Of a DNA stretch of 64,000 nucleotides, positions 8,229 to 15,908 are shown piece by piece (position 1 is the stretch's first letter; every line of letters begins with the position of its first letter). The position numbers and the translations under genes are program-made. The notes under the pieces are model-generated. The model was not told the origin of the DNA. It saw nothing but the letters and a program-made list of their open reading frames with translations, and made no database searches. This DNA is from an uncultured Alphaproteobacteria bacterium (GTDB lineage: Bacteria > Pseudomonadota > Alphaproteobacteria > Methylaequorales > Methylaequoraceae), in the NCBI GenBank assembly GCA_902550225.1, contig CACCYL010000008.1, positions 1-64,000 of the forward strand, written 5' to 3'.

Positions 8229-8344
8229 TTTACAATTTATTTCATGAATTTATAAACGATTATTAATCCTTACTTTTTTTTAAATTAAGTAATACGGAGT
8301 GTTAAATTAAATATCACTTACTGTAATTTGATTTAAAAAATTTG

Positions 8345-9181
8345 CTAAATGGAAAAATTCATGTATTGCATTTGTGATCTTTTGTTAGCCAAAGGTTCAT
8401 AAATTACTTCTGATTTCGAGTTAAAAACTGGAAATCGATTCCACATGTTTAGAAGAAAATTAACATTCTTATTTTTATGATTTTTTGGAGGTTTAAACAT
8501 TAAGCCAATTTTAGGATTTTCACTATTTTTATGTTCAACATGAGTTTTTATTACCTCACAATTGTGTGTGATTAAAGTTACAAGTTTAACTTTTATTCCT
8601 GGTTTTAAGAAAATAGGGGATCGTTCTTGATGCTTTTGACTCCATCTGTAACCTGTTTCTGTTCTTTCATCTAAAGAGAAATTTTTTGCTTTTTTTACAA
8701 TGAATGAATTCTCTACGCCTGCAATAGACATCATCTTTCCTTTTTTACAATCAAAACCAGCATATATTAATATCTGCAAAAAGACCGGTAAAATTGTTGT
8801 TGAAATATGTCCTTCAACAAATGCTTCTGCTTCATGAGTTGGGCCAGAAATAACTAAATCACCTTCATCTTTTAAAATGTCGTAAATTTTGTCAAGAAAT
8901 GCACCCTGATTTCTTTGATGTTCAATTACATGAGAACAAAATATCATATCATATTTTTTCTTGAAATTAAAAGTATTGAAGTCTCCTCTAAATTCTGCTT
9001 TTTCTTCATATTTATCAATTAAATCAACAGATAATCCAAATGATCGCATTACTTCGCTGTGGTTTCCAAAGGCTCCACCAATGTCAAGGACCTCAAATTT
9101 TTTGGGAAATTTTTTTTTGGAAAGTAGATATTCTAATAAAGCAAACCCTCCCCAATCAAGTTTTGGAAAATTTTTTTTCAT
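8345..9181 (-). CDS. Class I SAM-dependent methyltransferase, linked to the flagellar regulon
   Basis: The Rossmann SAM-binding motif I is VLDIGGAFGNH (near residues 31-41). The post-II acidic region has CSHVIEHQRNQG, and a motif of the form LKDEGDLVISGP follows, so this is a Methyltransf_11/23-type enzyme. About 130 further residues at the C terminus are unlike common small-molecule methyltransferases and may bind the substrate. The likely start is the ATG at 9181; an in-frame TTG at 9208 exists but overlaps a sigma-54-like promoter whose predicted start site is at 9181. Its target is unknown. Its position next to three flagellar transcription units suggests modification of flagellin or a flagellin glycan, which is inference. 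Confidence 0.82.
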   Translation of the reverse strand: MKKNFPKLDWGGFALLEYLLSKKKFPKKFEVLDIGGAFGNHSEVMRSFGLSVDLIDKYEEKAEFRGDFNTFNFKKKYDMIFCSHVIEHQRNQGAFLDKIYDILKDEGDLVISGPTHEAEAFVEGHISTTILPVFLQILIYAGFDCKKGKMMSIAGVENSFIVKKAKNFSLDERTETGYRWSQKHQERSPIFLKPGIKVKLVTLITHNCEVIKTHVEHKNSENPKIGLMFKPPKNHKNKNVNFLLNMWNRFPVFNSKSEVIYEPLANKRSQMQYMNFSI

Positions 9182-9190
9182 AAATTTGTT

Positions 9191-9208
9191 GAGCAATATT
9201 AATGCCAA
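9191..9208 (-). promoter_or_regulatory. Sigma-54 (-24/-12) promoter of the methyltransferase gene
   Basis: Read on the minus strand this is TTGGCATTAATATTGCTC, with GG (9206-9205) and GC (9194-9193) separated by exactly 10 bases. It is the third copy of the TGGCAT-N5-TTGC pattern near flagellar genes. The predicted transcription start is about 9181, the A of the methyltransferase ATG, which would give a leaderless message. Confidence 0.6.
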
Positions 9209-9288
9209 TTCTTTAAAAGATTCTTACTCTTTTCATTTTGTAATAATTTTGATATTTAGGGAGTAATGATTAATTAAAAGGAGAACAT

Positions 9289-9726
9289 ATGAAAGATCTT
9301 GACAAAGGAAAAACTATTTCTGCGCTTAATGAAATTTTAAAATACGAGTTAGCTGGTGTTGTTAAATATACTCATTTCGCTTTAATGGTCACTGGGCCTA
9401 ATAGACTAAGTTTAGATAAATTCTTCAAAGAACAAGCTGAAGAATCTTTAGAACATGCGCAACAAGCAGGAGAATTGTTAACTGGACTTGGAGGACATCC
9501 ATCACAAGCTATTCCAAATATTGAAGAAACAAATCAACATTCTATAGAAAATTTATTAAAAGAAAGTCTAGGGCATGAAGAAATGGCGATTAATCTTTAT
9601 AAAAATTTATTAGACTGTGCGGAAAATAAAAGCCTTTACGTTGAGGAGTATGCTAGAGAGATGATTAAACAAGAAGAGATGCATAGTATTGAAATTAAAA
9701 AAATGTTAAGAGACTACGAGGTTTAA
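9289..9726 (+). CDS. bfr: Bacterioferritin-like ferritin (145 aa)
   Basis: This four-helix ferritin-like protein stores iron as ferric mineral in the cytosol or protects against free Fe(II). Candidate di-iron ligands are E20, E51/E52 with H56 (AEESLEHAQ), E97 (GHEEMA) and E129 with H132 (QEEMH). The positions fit bacterioferritin, although the first ExxH is offset by one residue. No Met suited to axial haem binding is obvious at position 52, so haem binding is doubtful. A strong AAGGAG lies 6 bases before the ATG. It is divergent from the methyltransferase gene. It fits with the Fur-regulated iron importer 4 kb downstream, but no convincing Fur box was found ahead of it. Confidence 0.85.
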   Translation: MKDLDKGKTISALNEILKYELAGVVKYTHFALMVTGPNRLSLDKFFKEQAEESLEHAQQAGELLTGLGGHPSQAIPNIEETNQHSIENLLKESLGHEEMAINLYKNLLDCAENKSLYVEEYAREMIKQEEMHSIEIKKMLRDYEV

Positions 9727-9743
9727 TTTTTTTATGTATATTT

Positions 9744-10637
9744 GTGTATAAATTTAGCTTAATTTTATTAATTTTTATATTTTTAATATTAAGTTTTACT
9801 TTTCCTAATCTATTCACAGAACTTAAATCTTCAATCCCTTACCTTTTAGGATTAGTGATGTTTGGTATGGGGGCGTCGCTTCAGCTGCAGGAAATTAAAA
9901 ATATTCTAACTGAACCCAAGTGGCTGTTAACTACAATTATTTTGCAGTTCTCGATAATGCCTTTCCTGGCATTTTTTTTAGTTGTCATTTTTGATTTCCC
10001 AAAAGAGATTGCCCTAGGTTTTATTATTTTGGGTTCATGTCCTGGCGGAACAGCTTCCAATGTAATTGCTTATATTTGTAAAGCAAATTTGTCCTTGTCA
10101 ATCCTCTGTACGTTTGTGTCTACGGGTTTAGCTGTTTTTTTTACTCCTGCTTTAATTTTTTTATTTGCTGATGAAAATATTGATATTGAAATTTTAGGTT
10201 TAATCAAATCAACATTCTTTATTGTTTTTCTTCCTGTTGTGTGTGGAATACTAATGAAAATTTTTATTAGAAACAAAGAAAAAACTTTGTTGAAGTTTTT
10301 TCCATTATTTTCAGAAATTTCTATTGCGTTGATCATTGGAATTATTTTTTCAATTAATATTGATAGTTTTAGTGATCTTTCTTGGAATATTCTAGTTGCT
10401 GTTGTTTTGCACAATTTGATTGGTTTTTTTTTAGGATTTTTAATTGCAAGCTTTTTTAAATTCCCGATGGATGTAAAAAAAACTGTTGCAATTGAAGTTG
10501 CAATGCAAAATTCTGGCTTAGGCATGACGCTGGCCTTAATGCATTTTACAAAGCTGGTTGCCTTGCCGTCAGCTCTATTTAGTCTTTGGCATAATATTTC
10601 TGCCTCAGGTCTTGTTTATTTTTGGAAAAAAAAATAA
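9744..10637 (+). CDS. Bile acid:sodium symporter family (BASS/SBF) transporter
   Basis: This 297-aa inner-membrane protein has about nine or ten hydrophobic helices. The family signature GSCPGGTASNVIAYICKANL (near residues 95-114) is intact, and a second conserved stretch, EVAMQNSGLGMTLALM, lies near 250. In bacteria such proteins move organic anions (bile acids, pyruvate, 2-keto acids, pantothenate-like compounds) with Na+; the substrate cannot be read from the sequence. The start is the GTG at 9744, since the nearby ATG at 9734 stops after five codons. It lies 17 bases after bfr and may be in the same transcript. Confidence 0.88.
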   Translation: MYKFSLILLIFIFLILSFTFPNLFTELKSSIPYLLGLVMFGMGASLQLQEIKNILTEPKWLLTTIILQFSIMPFLAFFLVVIFDFPKEIALGFIILGSCPGGTASNVIAYICKANLSLSILCTFVSTGLAVFFTPALIFLFADENIDIEILGLIKSTFFIVFLPVVCGILMKIFIRNKEKTLLKFFPLFSEISIALIIGIIFSINIDSFSDLSWNILVAVVLHNLIGFFLGFLIASFFKFPMDVKKTVAIEVAMQNSGLGMTLALMHFTKLVALPSALFSLWHNISASGLVYFWKKK

Positions 10638-10674
10638 ATTAATAATTTAACATTTTATGAAAGGTTTTTCCCAA

Positions 10675-10902
10675 ATGAGAATAAGTGCAAAAAATCAAAT
10701 AAAAGGCAAAGTTACCTCTGTTATCCATGGATCAAGTTACTCTCAGGTGTCTGTCGAACAAACGGACGCAGATGGAAATTTAACTGGAAGCTTTGTTCAT
10801 GCCGCTGTTCCAGTTGATATATGTAAAGACATGGAACTTAGTAAAGGGAATGTTGTAACTTGTATTTTTCCTGCTGCAGCAGTCATAATTGGGAAACATT
10901 AG
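10675..10902 (+). CDS. Molbindin-like protein with a single Mop (TOBE) domain
   Basis: This about 75-aa protein is essentially one Mop domain: MRISAKNQIKGKVTSVIHG at the start, then VSVEQTDADGNLTGSF and a C-terminal strand ending AAVIIGKH. Mop proteins assemble into oligomers that bind molybdate or tungstate in the cytosol, as storage or buffering. The family usually begins M(K/R)ISARNQLKGKV, and AAGG (10661-10664) sits 10 bases before the ATG at 10675, so that start is preferred over the ATG at 10657. It lies 12 bases ahead of a tungstate/molybdate-type ABC permease, which supports an oxyanion role. Confidence 0.85.
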   Translation: MRISAKNQIKGKVTSVIHGSSYSQVSVEQTDADGNLTGSFVHAAVPVDICKDMELSKGNVVTCIFPAAAVIIGKH

Positions 10903-10913
10903 TTTTCATTTAA

Positions 10914-11609
10914 GTGAATGTTCTTTTAGAATCATTAAATTTAGTTTTCTCATTTGATCCTGATTTATATGAAATCATTTGGCTTTCATTAAAAGTATCA
11001 CTTTTTGCTCTTACTTTTTCATGTTTTTTAGGTTTGCCCATAGCTGGAGTTTTGTCATCTGCAAATTTTACTGGAAAAAAAACTATAATCATTTTTTTTA
11101 ATTCAATGATGGCGTTACCTCCAGTATTTGTAGGTCTCTTACTTTATATTTTATTTTCCCAAACAGGTCCTTTAGGATTTTTTGAAATATTATATACTCC
11201 GTCAATAATGATTATTGCGCAGATAATAATAATTTTACCAATAATTATTTCAGTTAGTACGGAACTACTTCAACAAATGTTTGATGAGTATAAGGAAATG
11301 TTTGATACATTTGAAGTTGATTTAATAAGTAAAATTAGAACAACAGTTTTTGATGCTAGAATTGCACTTGTGACGTGTATCTTAACTGGTTTAGGTAGGG
11401 CTTTGTCTGAGGTAGGAGCTATAATAATTGTTGGCGGAAATATTGTACACTACACACGAGTTATGACGACAACAATTGCTTTAGAAACTTCGAAGGGCAA
11501 TTTATCAATGGCAATGTCTTTAGGAATAGTTTTGATTATAATTGCTATTACTTTAAACGCGATTGTAATGGTAATGAAAACAATTTCCAGGAAAAATTCT
11601 TATGATTAA
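10914..11609 (+). CDS. tupB: Tungstate/molybdate-type ABC transporter permease
   Basis: This 231-aa inner-membrane permease has five to six hydrophobic helices. The EAA-like coupling loop, with GLGRALSEVGAIIIVGGN near residues 160-177, is characteristic of TupB/WtpB and ModB permeases. The start is the GTG at 10914; an ATG at 10918 stops at once. It overlaps the ATPase gene by 8 bases. With the molbindin gene just upstream, it most likely imports tungstate or molybdate. No periplasmic binding protein gene is adjacent, which is unusual for this family. Confidence 0.85.
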   Translation: MNVLLESLNLVFSFDPDLYEIIWLSLKVSLFALTFSCFLGLPIAGVLSSANFTGKKTIIIFFNSMMALPPVFVGLLLYILFSQTGPLGFFEILYTPSIMIIAQIIIILPIIISVSTELLQQMFDEYKEMFDTFEVDLISKIRTTVFDARIALVTCILTGLGRALSEVGAIIIVGGNIVHYTRVMTTTIALETSKGNLSMAMSLGIVLIIIAITLNAIVMVMKTISRKNSYD

Positions 11610-12306
11610 TTCAGAAAATCATATAACACTTAAAAATATAAATTATAGCGTGAACAACAAATCTTTTTTTAATAATCTTTCAACAGACATTTCAACTAAT
11701 GGTATTACAGTTATCCTTGGTCCAAATGGTTCAGGAAAAACTTTATTAACGAAAATTATCAAAGGATTAATAAAACCAGAAAGCGGAGAGCTTTCAATAA
11801 AGTTAAATGGAACAACTCCCAACACGGGATATCTCTCACAAAATATAATTTTTTTAAGACGCAATGTTTTCAATAACCTTGCATATCCTCTGGAAATAAA
11901 AGGTTTTAAAAAAAAAATGATAAATAAAAGAATTGAATTTTTATTAAAATATTTTGGATTTTCAAGCAAAAAGAAAATATCGGCAAGAAATCTCTCAGAA
12001 GGAAATAAACAATATCTTTCCTTTATTAGAACTCTGGTTTCTAAACCCAATCTTTTGATTTTGGATGAACCAAGTTCTAATCTTGATATGCAATTTACAA
12101 AAAAGGTAGAAAACTTTTTAATTAAAGAAAGAAATAAAATAAAAATTATTATGGTTACTCATGACTTATTCCAAGCAAAAAGGTTAGCTGATGAGATTTT
12201 ATTTATTAATGATGGAGAAATAATTGAAGTTTCTTCAAAAAATAAATTTCTTAAATCAAAAAATAAGCTGATTCAAAAGTTTTTAAAAGAGGGAGTTATC
12301 TATTAA
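11602..12306 (+). CDS. tupC: Tungstate/molybdate-type ABC transporter ATPase
   Basis: This 234-aa ABC ATPase has Walker A GPNGSGKT (residues 40-47), Q-loop GYLSQN, signature NLSEGNKQ (in place of LSGGQ), Walker B LLILDEPSSNLD and switch His MVTHD. It lacks the C-terminal regulatory TOBE domain found in ModC, as is usual for TupC; here the Mop domain is a separate protein upstream. It overlaps tupB by 8 bases, so the two are translationally coupled. It ends 4 bases before the stop codon of a convergent gene. Confidence 0.88.
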   Translation: MINSENHITLKNINYSVNNKSFFNNLSTDISTNGITVILGPNGSGKTLLTKIIKGLIKPESGELSIKLNGTTPNTGYLSQNIIFLRRNVFNNLAYPLEIKGFKKKMINKRIEFLLKYFGFSSKKKISARNLSEGNKQYLSFIRTLVSKPNLLILDEPSSNLDMQFTKKVENFLIKERNKIKIIMVTHDLFQAKRLADEILFINDGEIIEVSSKNKFLKSKNKLIQKFLKEGVIY

Positions 12307-12310
12307 ACTT

Positions 12311-12661
12311 TCAATAGCTTTCTATTATTTGGAGAGTTAACCTCGTGTAAAAATAAGTACAGTTTAGTCCTATTATAAACATTATAAATAATCTAAAAGA
12401 TTTATCTAAATTTTCACCTATCCATAAAATAAATCTTTCTGATTGAGAAATTTTTAAACAAATTTCAAAAATAATAATAAAAGAAAATAAAAAGTTTAAG
12501 ATTTGTATTTTTTTTATGTCATAAAAATTTAATATTAGTGTTGAGGATAAAATATAAATAATCGAGAAGATCAATATAAAAAGTAGACAATTTTTTTTTT
12601 TTCTTAAAACTTCTGAAATAAAACGTCCTTTAAGATCAAAAATTTCAGATACCATGTACAT
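12311..12661 (-). CDS. Unknown membrane protein (116 aa)
   Basis: I do not recognise this protein. It has a short basic N terminus followed by three hydrophobic stretches (about residues 25-47, 52-70 and 85-108), consistent with a small inner-membrane protein. No conserved motif is seen. It is the last of three small minus-strand genes between the tungstate-type transporter and the iron ABC operon. There is no clear ribosome site before the ATG. It may be a real but fast-evolving gene. Confidence 0.5.
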   Translation of the reverse strand: MYMVSEIFDLKGRFISEVLRKKKNCLLFILIFSIIYILSSTLILNFYDIKKIQILNFLFSFIIIFEICLKISQSERFILWIGENLDKSFRLFIMFIIGLNCTYFYTRLTLQIIESY

Positions 12662-12716
12662 TAAAAAGATAAGAATATTGTGAGAAAAAAGTAAGACTAA
12701 AAGTACAATAAATAAA

Positions 12717-12944
12717 TTATTTATTTTTCTTACCTTTTTTTGAAAAGTCTTTTGTAGATAGTTGGAATAATGCAGCTACAAATATAATAGCAACTACATA
12801 GAAAATAATAAAACCAACCGAGTTGTCCTGCATTGATTTGTGCAAATCATCTTGTGAACAAAGGACATCTTCTTTAAAAGATTTAAATTCCTTGTCACAA
12901 AAGTCAAAAGTACTATCTTTTTTTATGTTGTTTTGTTCGCCCAA
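12717..12944 (-). CDS. Unknown single-span membrane protein (75 aa)
   Basis: This small protein has an acidic and polar N-terminal 40 residues with two cysteines, one hydrophobic helix at about 43-62 (SVGFIIFYVVAIIFVAALFQ) and a Lys-rich tail, so the tail is probably cytoplasmic. The TTG start at 12944 lies 2 bases after the stop of the gene before it, which indicates co-translation. No family is recognised. Confidence 0.5.
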   Translation of the reverse strand: MGEQNNIKKDSTFDFCDKEFKSFKEDVLCSQDDLHKSMQDNSVGFIIFYVVAIIFVAALFQLSTKDFSKKGKKNK

Positions 12945-12946
12945 TT

Positions 12947-13150
12947 TTAAGTTTCTATTTCACCATCAATAGATTCATTAAGCTCAAGTGTATCTGAGGT
13001 TATTGTTGCTTTAACTTTTATCTTATTAATATCTTTGATTTCACCAGATTTAAATTTATCTCTAATCTTTTCTTCAATTTTTCTTTGAGAAGTAATACCA
13101 ACGTTTTTTAAAAACTTTCTTACAGATATATTAATTTTTTCATCATCCAT
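12947..13150 (-). CDS. Small conserved protein resembling DUF6494 (67 aa)
   Basis: The product has the layout of a small proteobacterial family, which I believe is DUF6494: an N-terminal helix with ISVRKFLKNVGITSQRKIEE, a Lys/Gly turn, then a beta segment with KVKATIT and a final acidic ESIDGEIE. Function is unknown. It starts with an ATG and is followed 2 bases later by a single-span membrane protein gene. The family name is from memory and should be treated as likely, not certain. Confidence 0.65.
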   Translation of the reverse strand: MDDEKINISVRKFLKNVGITSQRKIEEKIRDKFKSGEIKDINKIKVKATITSDTLELNESIDGEIET

Positions 13151-13194
13151 TAAAATACAATAATTTTTTAAAAAAAAATGTAAAGAGTTTGTAA

Positions 13195-14271
13195 TTATTT
13201 TTTTTCAAAACAAACTAAATGATCTATATTAATGGGAGTTTTAATTCCAAACTCCTCATTATTTTCATGTAAATGCTGATGATGAGAATCAACAAGTACA
13301 GGTATAAGTTCTTTTTCAGGAGTTCTTAATGTATAGATAAAATTAGTTCCACGAAACTTTCTATCAACAATTTTTAATTTCAATTGACTTTTATCGTCAT
13401 GTAGTAAATCTTCTGGTTGGATTAATAACTTAACAGTTTTACCCTCATTGAATTGGTTTAAATTTGAACAACCATATTTACCATTTATTATTCCAAGGCT
13501 CTTATGTTTTAGTATTTGTCTATTGATTATTTTGACATTTAGAAGGGTTCCTCTTTTTAAAAAATTTACAACCTCAAGTGAGTTCGGAAAGTGATAAATA
13601 TTATAGGGTGTGTCAAACTGCTTAAGTACGTTGTTGATAATGATACCACACTTATCACCTAAATAAAATGCCTCATTAGGATCATGTGTTACAACAATTG
13701 CTGATATTTTTGTTAATTTTAAAATATCTTTTACAGTTTTTTGTAAATCCTCTTTTAATATTTGATCAATATTTGCAAAGGGTTCATCGAGTAATAAAAG
13801 ATCAGGAGAAGAAATTAGTGATCTGGCTAGAGAAACTCTTTGAGCCTCGCCAGAACTAATTTCATGGGGGTACTTTTGTTGAACTTGTTTGAGTTTAAAG
13901 AAGTCTAAAAGTTCCAATGGAGAATATAAAAATTTTTTTCTATTTTTTCTTTCTAATCCAAGTAAAATATTTTGATAGACGTTTTTGTGAGGAAACAAAC
14001 AATTGTCCTGAAACGAAAGTGCAATGTTTCTCTTATCTGGACTTATCGATAGGGTATTTGAAGATATAATTTTTCCATTAAGACTTATGGTTCCATATTT
14101 TAATTTTTCAAGACCAGCAATTGTCCTAAGGATAGTTGTTTTACCTGCACCTGACGGTCCTAGTAAGCATACAATGTTTCCCTTCCTTGAAATTGAAAAA
14201 TTTATATTCTTTATTTCATGATCATTTCCAGACGAGAATGTTGCATCAAGAACTTCAAAAAAATTTCCCAT
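13195..14271 (-). CDS. fbpC: Fe(III) ABC transporter ATPase
   Basis: This 358-aa ABC ATPase has Walker A GPSGAGKT (38-45), Q-loop SFQDN, signature ISSGEAQRVSLARSL, Walker B LLLLDEPFANID and switch VVTHDPNEA. A C-terminal regulatory region (about 240-358) with a TOBE-like fold includes LLIQPEDLL. It powers the two-domain permease encoded just upstream in the operon. The signature SSGEAQR in place of SGGQQQR is a mild variant seen in FbpC/FutC-type proteins. The order binding protein, permease, ATPase and the Fur box ahead of the operon all point to ferric iron. Confidence 0.9.
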   Translation of the reverse strand: MGNFFEVLDATFSSGNDHEIKNINFSISRKGNIVCLLGPSGAGKTTILRTIAGLEKLKYGTISLNGKIISSNTLSISPDKRNIALSFQDNCLFPHKNVYQNILLGLERKNRKKFLYSPLELLDFFKLKQVQQKYPHEISSGEAQRVSLARSLISSPDLLLLDEPFANIDQILKEDLQKTVKDILKLTKISAIVVTHDPNEAFYLGDKCGIIINNVLKQFDTPYNIYHFPNSLEVVNFLKRGTLLNVKIINRQILKHKSLGIINGKYGCSNLNQFNEGKTVKLLIQPEDLLHDDKSQLKLKIVDRKFRGTNFIYTLRTPEKELIPVLVDSHHQHLHENNEEFGIKTPINIDHLVCFEKK

Positions 14272-14284
14272 TATTTCTTATAAT

Positions 14285-15901
14285 TCATTTATTATCTTGA
14301 AAAAAGTATTTAAATGAAATTAGAATAAAGATGCTTGCCCAGAAAATTAAAAATATAGACGGTATTGCAGCGGCCTCAATCAAATCTTGAGTTGCAAAAT
14401 TATAAGCACGGGTTGAGAAAGTTTCAAAATTGAAAGGTCTTAAAATCAAAGTGATTGGGAGTTCTTTAATTATTTCAATAGCAATCAGAATAAAAATAAA
14501 AAAAATATTTTTCTTCAGTATAGGCCAATGAACTATAGAGAATGTTTTAAATTTATCAAATCCCATTAAATAAGAAGATTCATCTAATGAAAAATTTATT
14601 TTAAGGAAATTAGATTTTATACCATTATAAGCAATTGAGTAAAATCTAAAAAAATAACCCAAAATTAATCCATAAAATGATCCAATGAATATTGTTTTCA
14701 AATCAAAATTTATTAAAGAGCTTATTAATGAAAAAAAACTTATAATAGATACTGAAATAATGATACCAGGAATAGCATAACCAGAAATTGAAAGACTGCT
14801 GAAAAAACTTAAAAATCGATTTTTTAAGACTCTATTTCCAAAATTTGTAAAAATTGCGACTGATATTAAAAAAAAAGATGTGAAAAAGATAAGTAAAAAA
14901 GTATTTAAATTAAGTTTTAAAATTTCAAAGTTTTCTAAATATTCGGGAAATTTTATCGACCAGTACAACATTTGAGAAAAAGGAAAAACAAAGCTAAAGA
15001 AAAATAAACATAAGCAGAAAGCTGTTGCCAAAAAATTTTTTGTGCCTTTTAAGGCTTGTTTTTTTCTTTTACCTTCATTTTTAAGTGAGTGAAACCTTGA
15101 ATCTTTTCTTAAATAACTCTCAACTATAAAAAAAAAGAGCACAAAAACTAAAAGTAAAAGAGATAAAAAGTTAGACGTATTCAAATCATCAAAAATAAAC
15201 CACGAGTTATATATTTCTGTTGTAAAGGTTGAAACACCAAAGTATGAAACTGTTCCAAAATCTGATAATGTTTCCATAGCCACTAAACTTAGACCTATGA
15301 AAATTCCAGGTCTTGCGCAAGGTAAAATAATTTTAAAAAATCTCTGATATGAACTAAAACCTAAACTTTTTCCAAGATCTAAAAGATTTACAGATTGACC
15401 CACAAATGAAGTTGTTGAAAGTAGATAAACATATCCATAAAGTGTAAAAGATAAGGATAATACTGAATTAACTATTGGAGAAAAGTTTGGTAAATATGAG
15501 TTAGCATTATTTGTATCCCAAATAAGGTTAATGAGCGTGTAACCGCTCCCAAAATTCTCAAAAAATGCACTTAATGAATATCCAAAAATATACGGAGGAA
15601 TTGCAAATGAGAGAATTAATGAGTATTTAAAAAACTTTACTCCAAAAAAATTGTAGAAAGTAACTAAGTAGGCAGGAATTACTCCGAAGACAAATGTAAG
15701 AAATAAAACAAAGAAAAGAATTACTAATGAGTTCTTCGTATATTCTAAAAATTGTGAATTTTTAAATAATGTGAAGTCAAAGTCAATGATCGAAGAGTTA
15801 ATAATTATAGTAAAAAGTGGTATGATTGAAATAATTGATACGCAAAATATGATGTAGAAAGTAAAATTTGTTGAGTAAAATGGTTGATTAATTTTTTTCA
15901 A
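14285..15901 (-). CDS. fbpB: Fe(III) ABC transporter permease, fused two-domain
   Basis: This 538-aa inner-membrane protein has about twelve hydrophobic helices in two similar halves, as in FbpB/FutB/SfuB permeases. Each half carries an EAA-type cytoplasmic loop: DLGKSLGFSSYQRFFKIILP near 178-197 and ESSYLMGFDKFKTFSIVHWP near 446-465. These contact the ATPase dimer. The TTG start at 15901 lies 7 bases after the stop of the binding-protein gene, so the two are in one operon. The ATPase gene follows after 13 bases. Confidence 0.9.
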   Translation of the reverse strand: MKKINQPFYSTNFTFYIIFCVSIISIIPLFTIIINSSIIDFDFTLFKNSQFLEYTKNSLVILFFVLFLTFVFGVIPAYLVTFYNFFGVKFFKYSLILSFAIPPYIFGYSLSAFFENFGSGYTLINLIWDTNNANSYLPNFSPIVNSVLSLSFTLYGYVYLLSTTSFVGQSVNLLDLGKSLGFSSYQRFFKIILPCARPGIFIGLSLVAMETLSDFGTVSYFGVSTFTTEIYNSWFIFDDLNTSNFLSLLLLVFVLFFFIVESYLRKDSRFHSLKNEGKRKKQALKGTKNFLATAFCLCLFFFSFVFPFSQMLYWSIKFPEYLENFEILKLNLNTFLLIFFTSFFLISVAIFTNFGNRVLKNRFLSFFSSLSISGYAIPGIIISVSIISFFSLISSLINFDLKTIFIGSFYGLILGYFFRFYSIAYNGIKSNFLKINFSLDESSYLMGFDKFKTFSIVHWPILKKNIFFIFILIAIEIIKELPITLILRPFNFETFSTRAYNFATQDLIEAAAIPSIFLIFWASIFILISFKYFFQDNK

Positions 15902-15908
15902 AACTTTA

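Noticed and set aside
8229-8344. Terminator between the FliT-like gene and the convergent methyltransferase
   Set aside because: Only weak, bulged AT-rich pairings were found (for example AGTG with CACT near 8297-8320), so no terminator is called.
10070-10525. Long antisense open frame (151 codons) within the BASS transporter gene
   Set aside because: The transporter on the plus strand has full family motifs. The antisense frame encodes no recognisable domain and has no ribosome site, so it is a coding shadow.
11643-12050. Antisense open frame (135 codons) within the tungstate-type ATPase gene
   Set aside because: The plus strand carries all ABC motifs; the antisense product has no family features.
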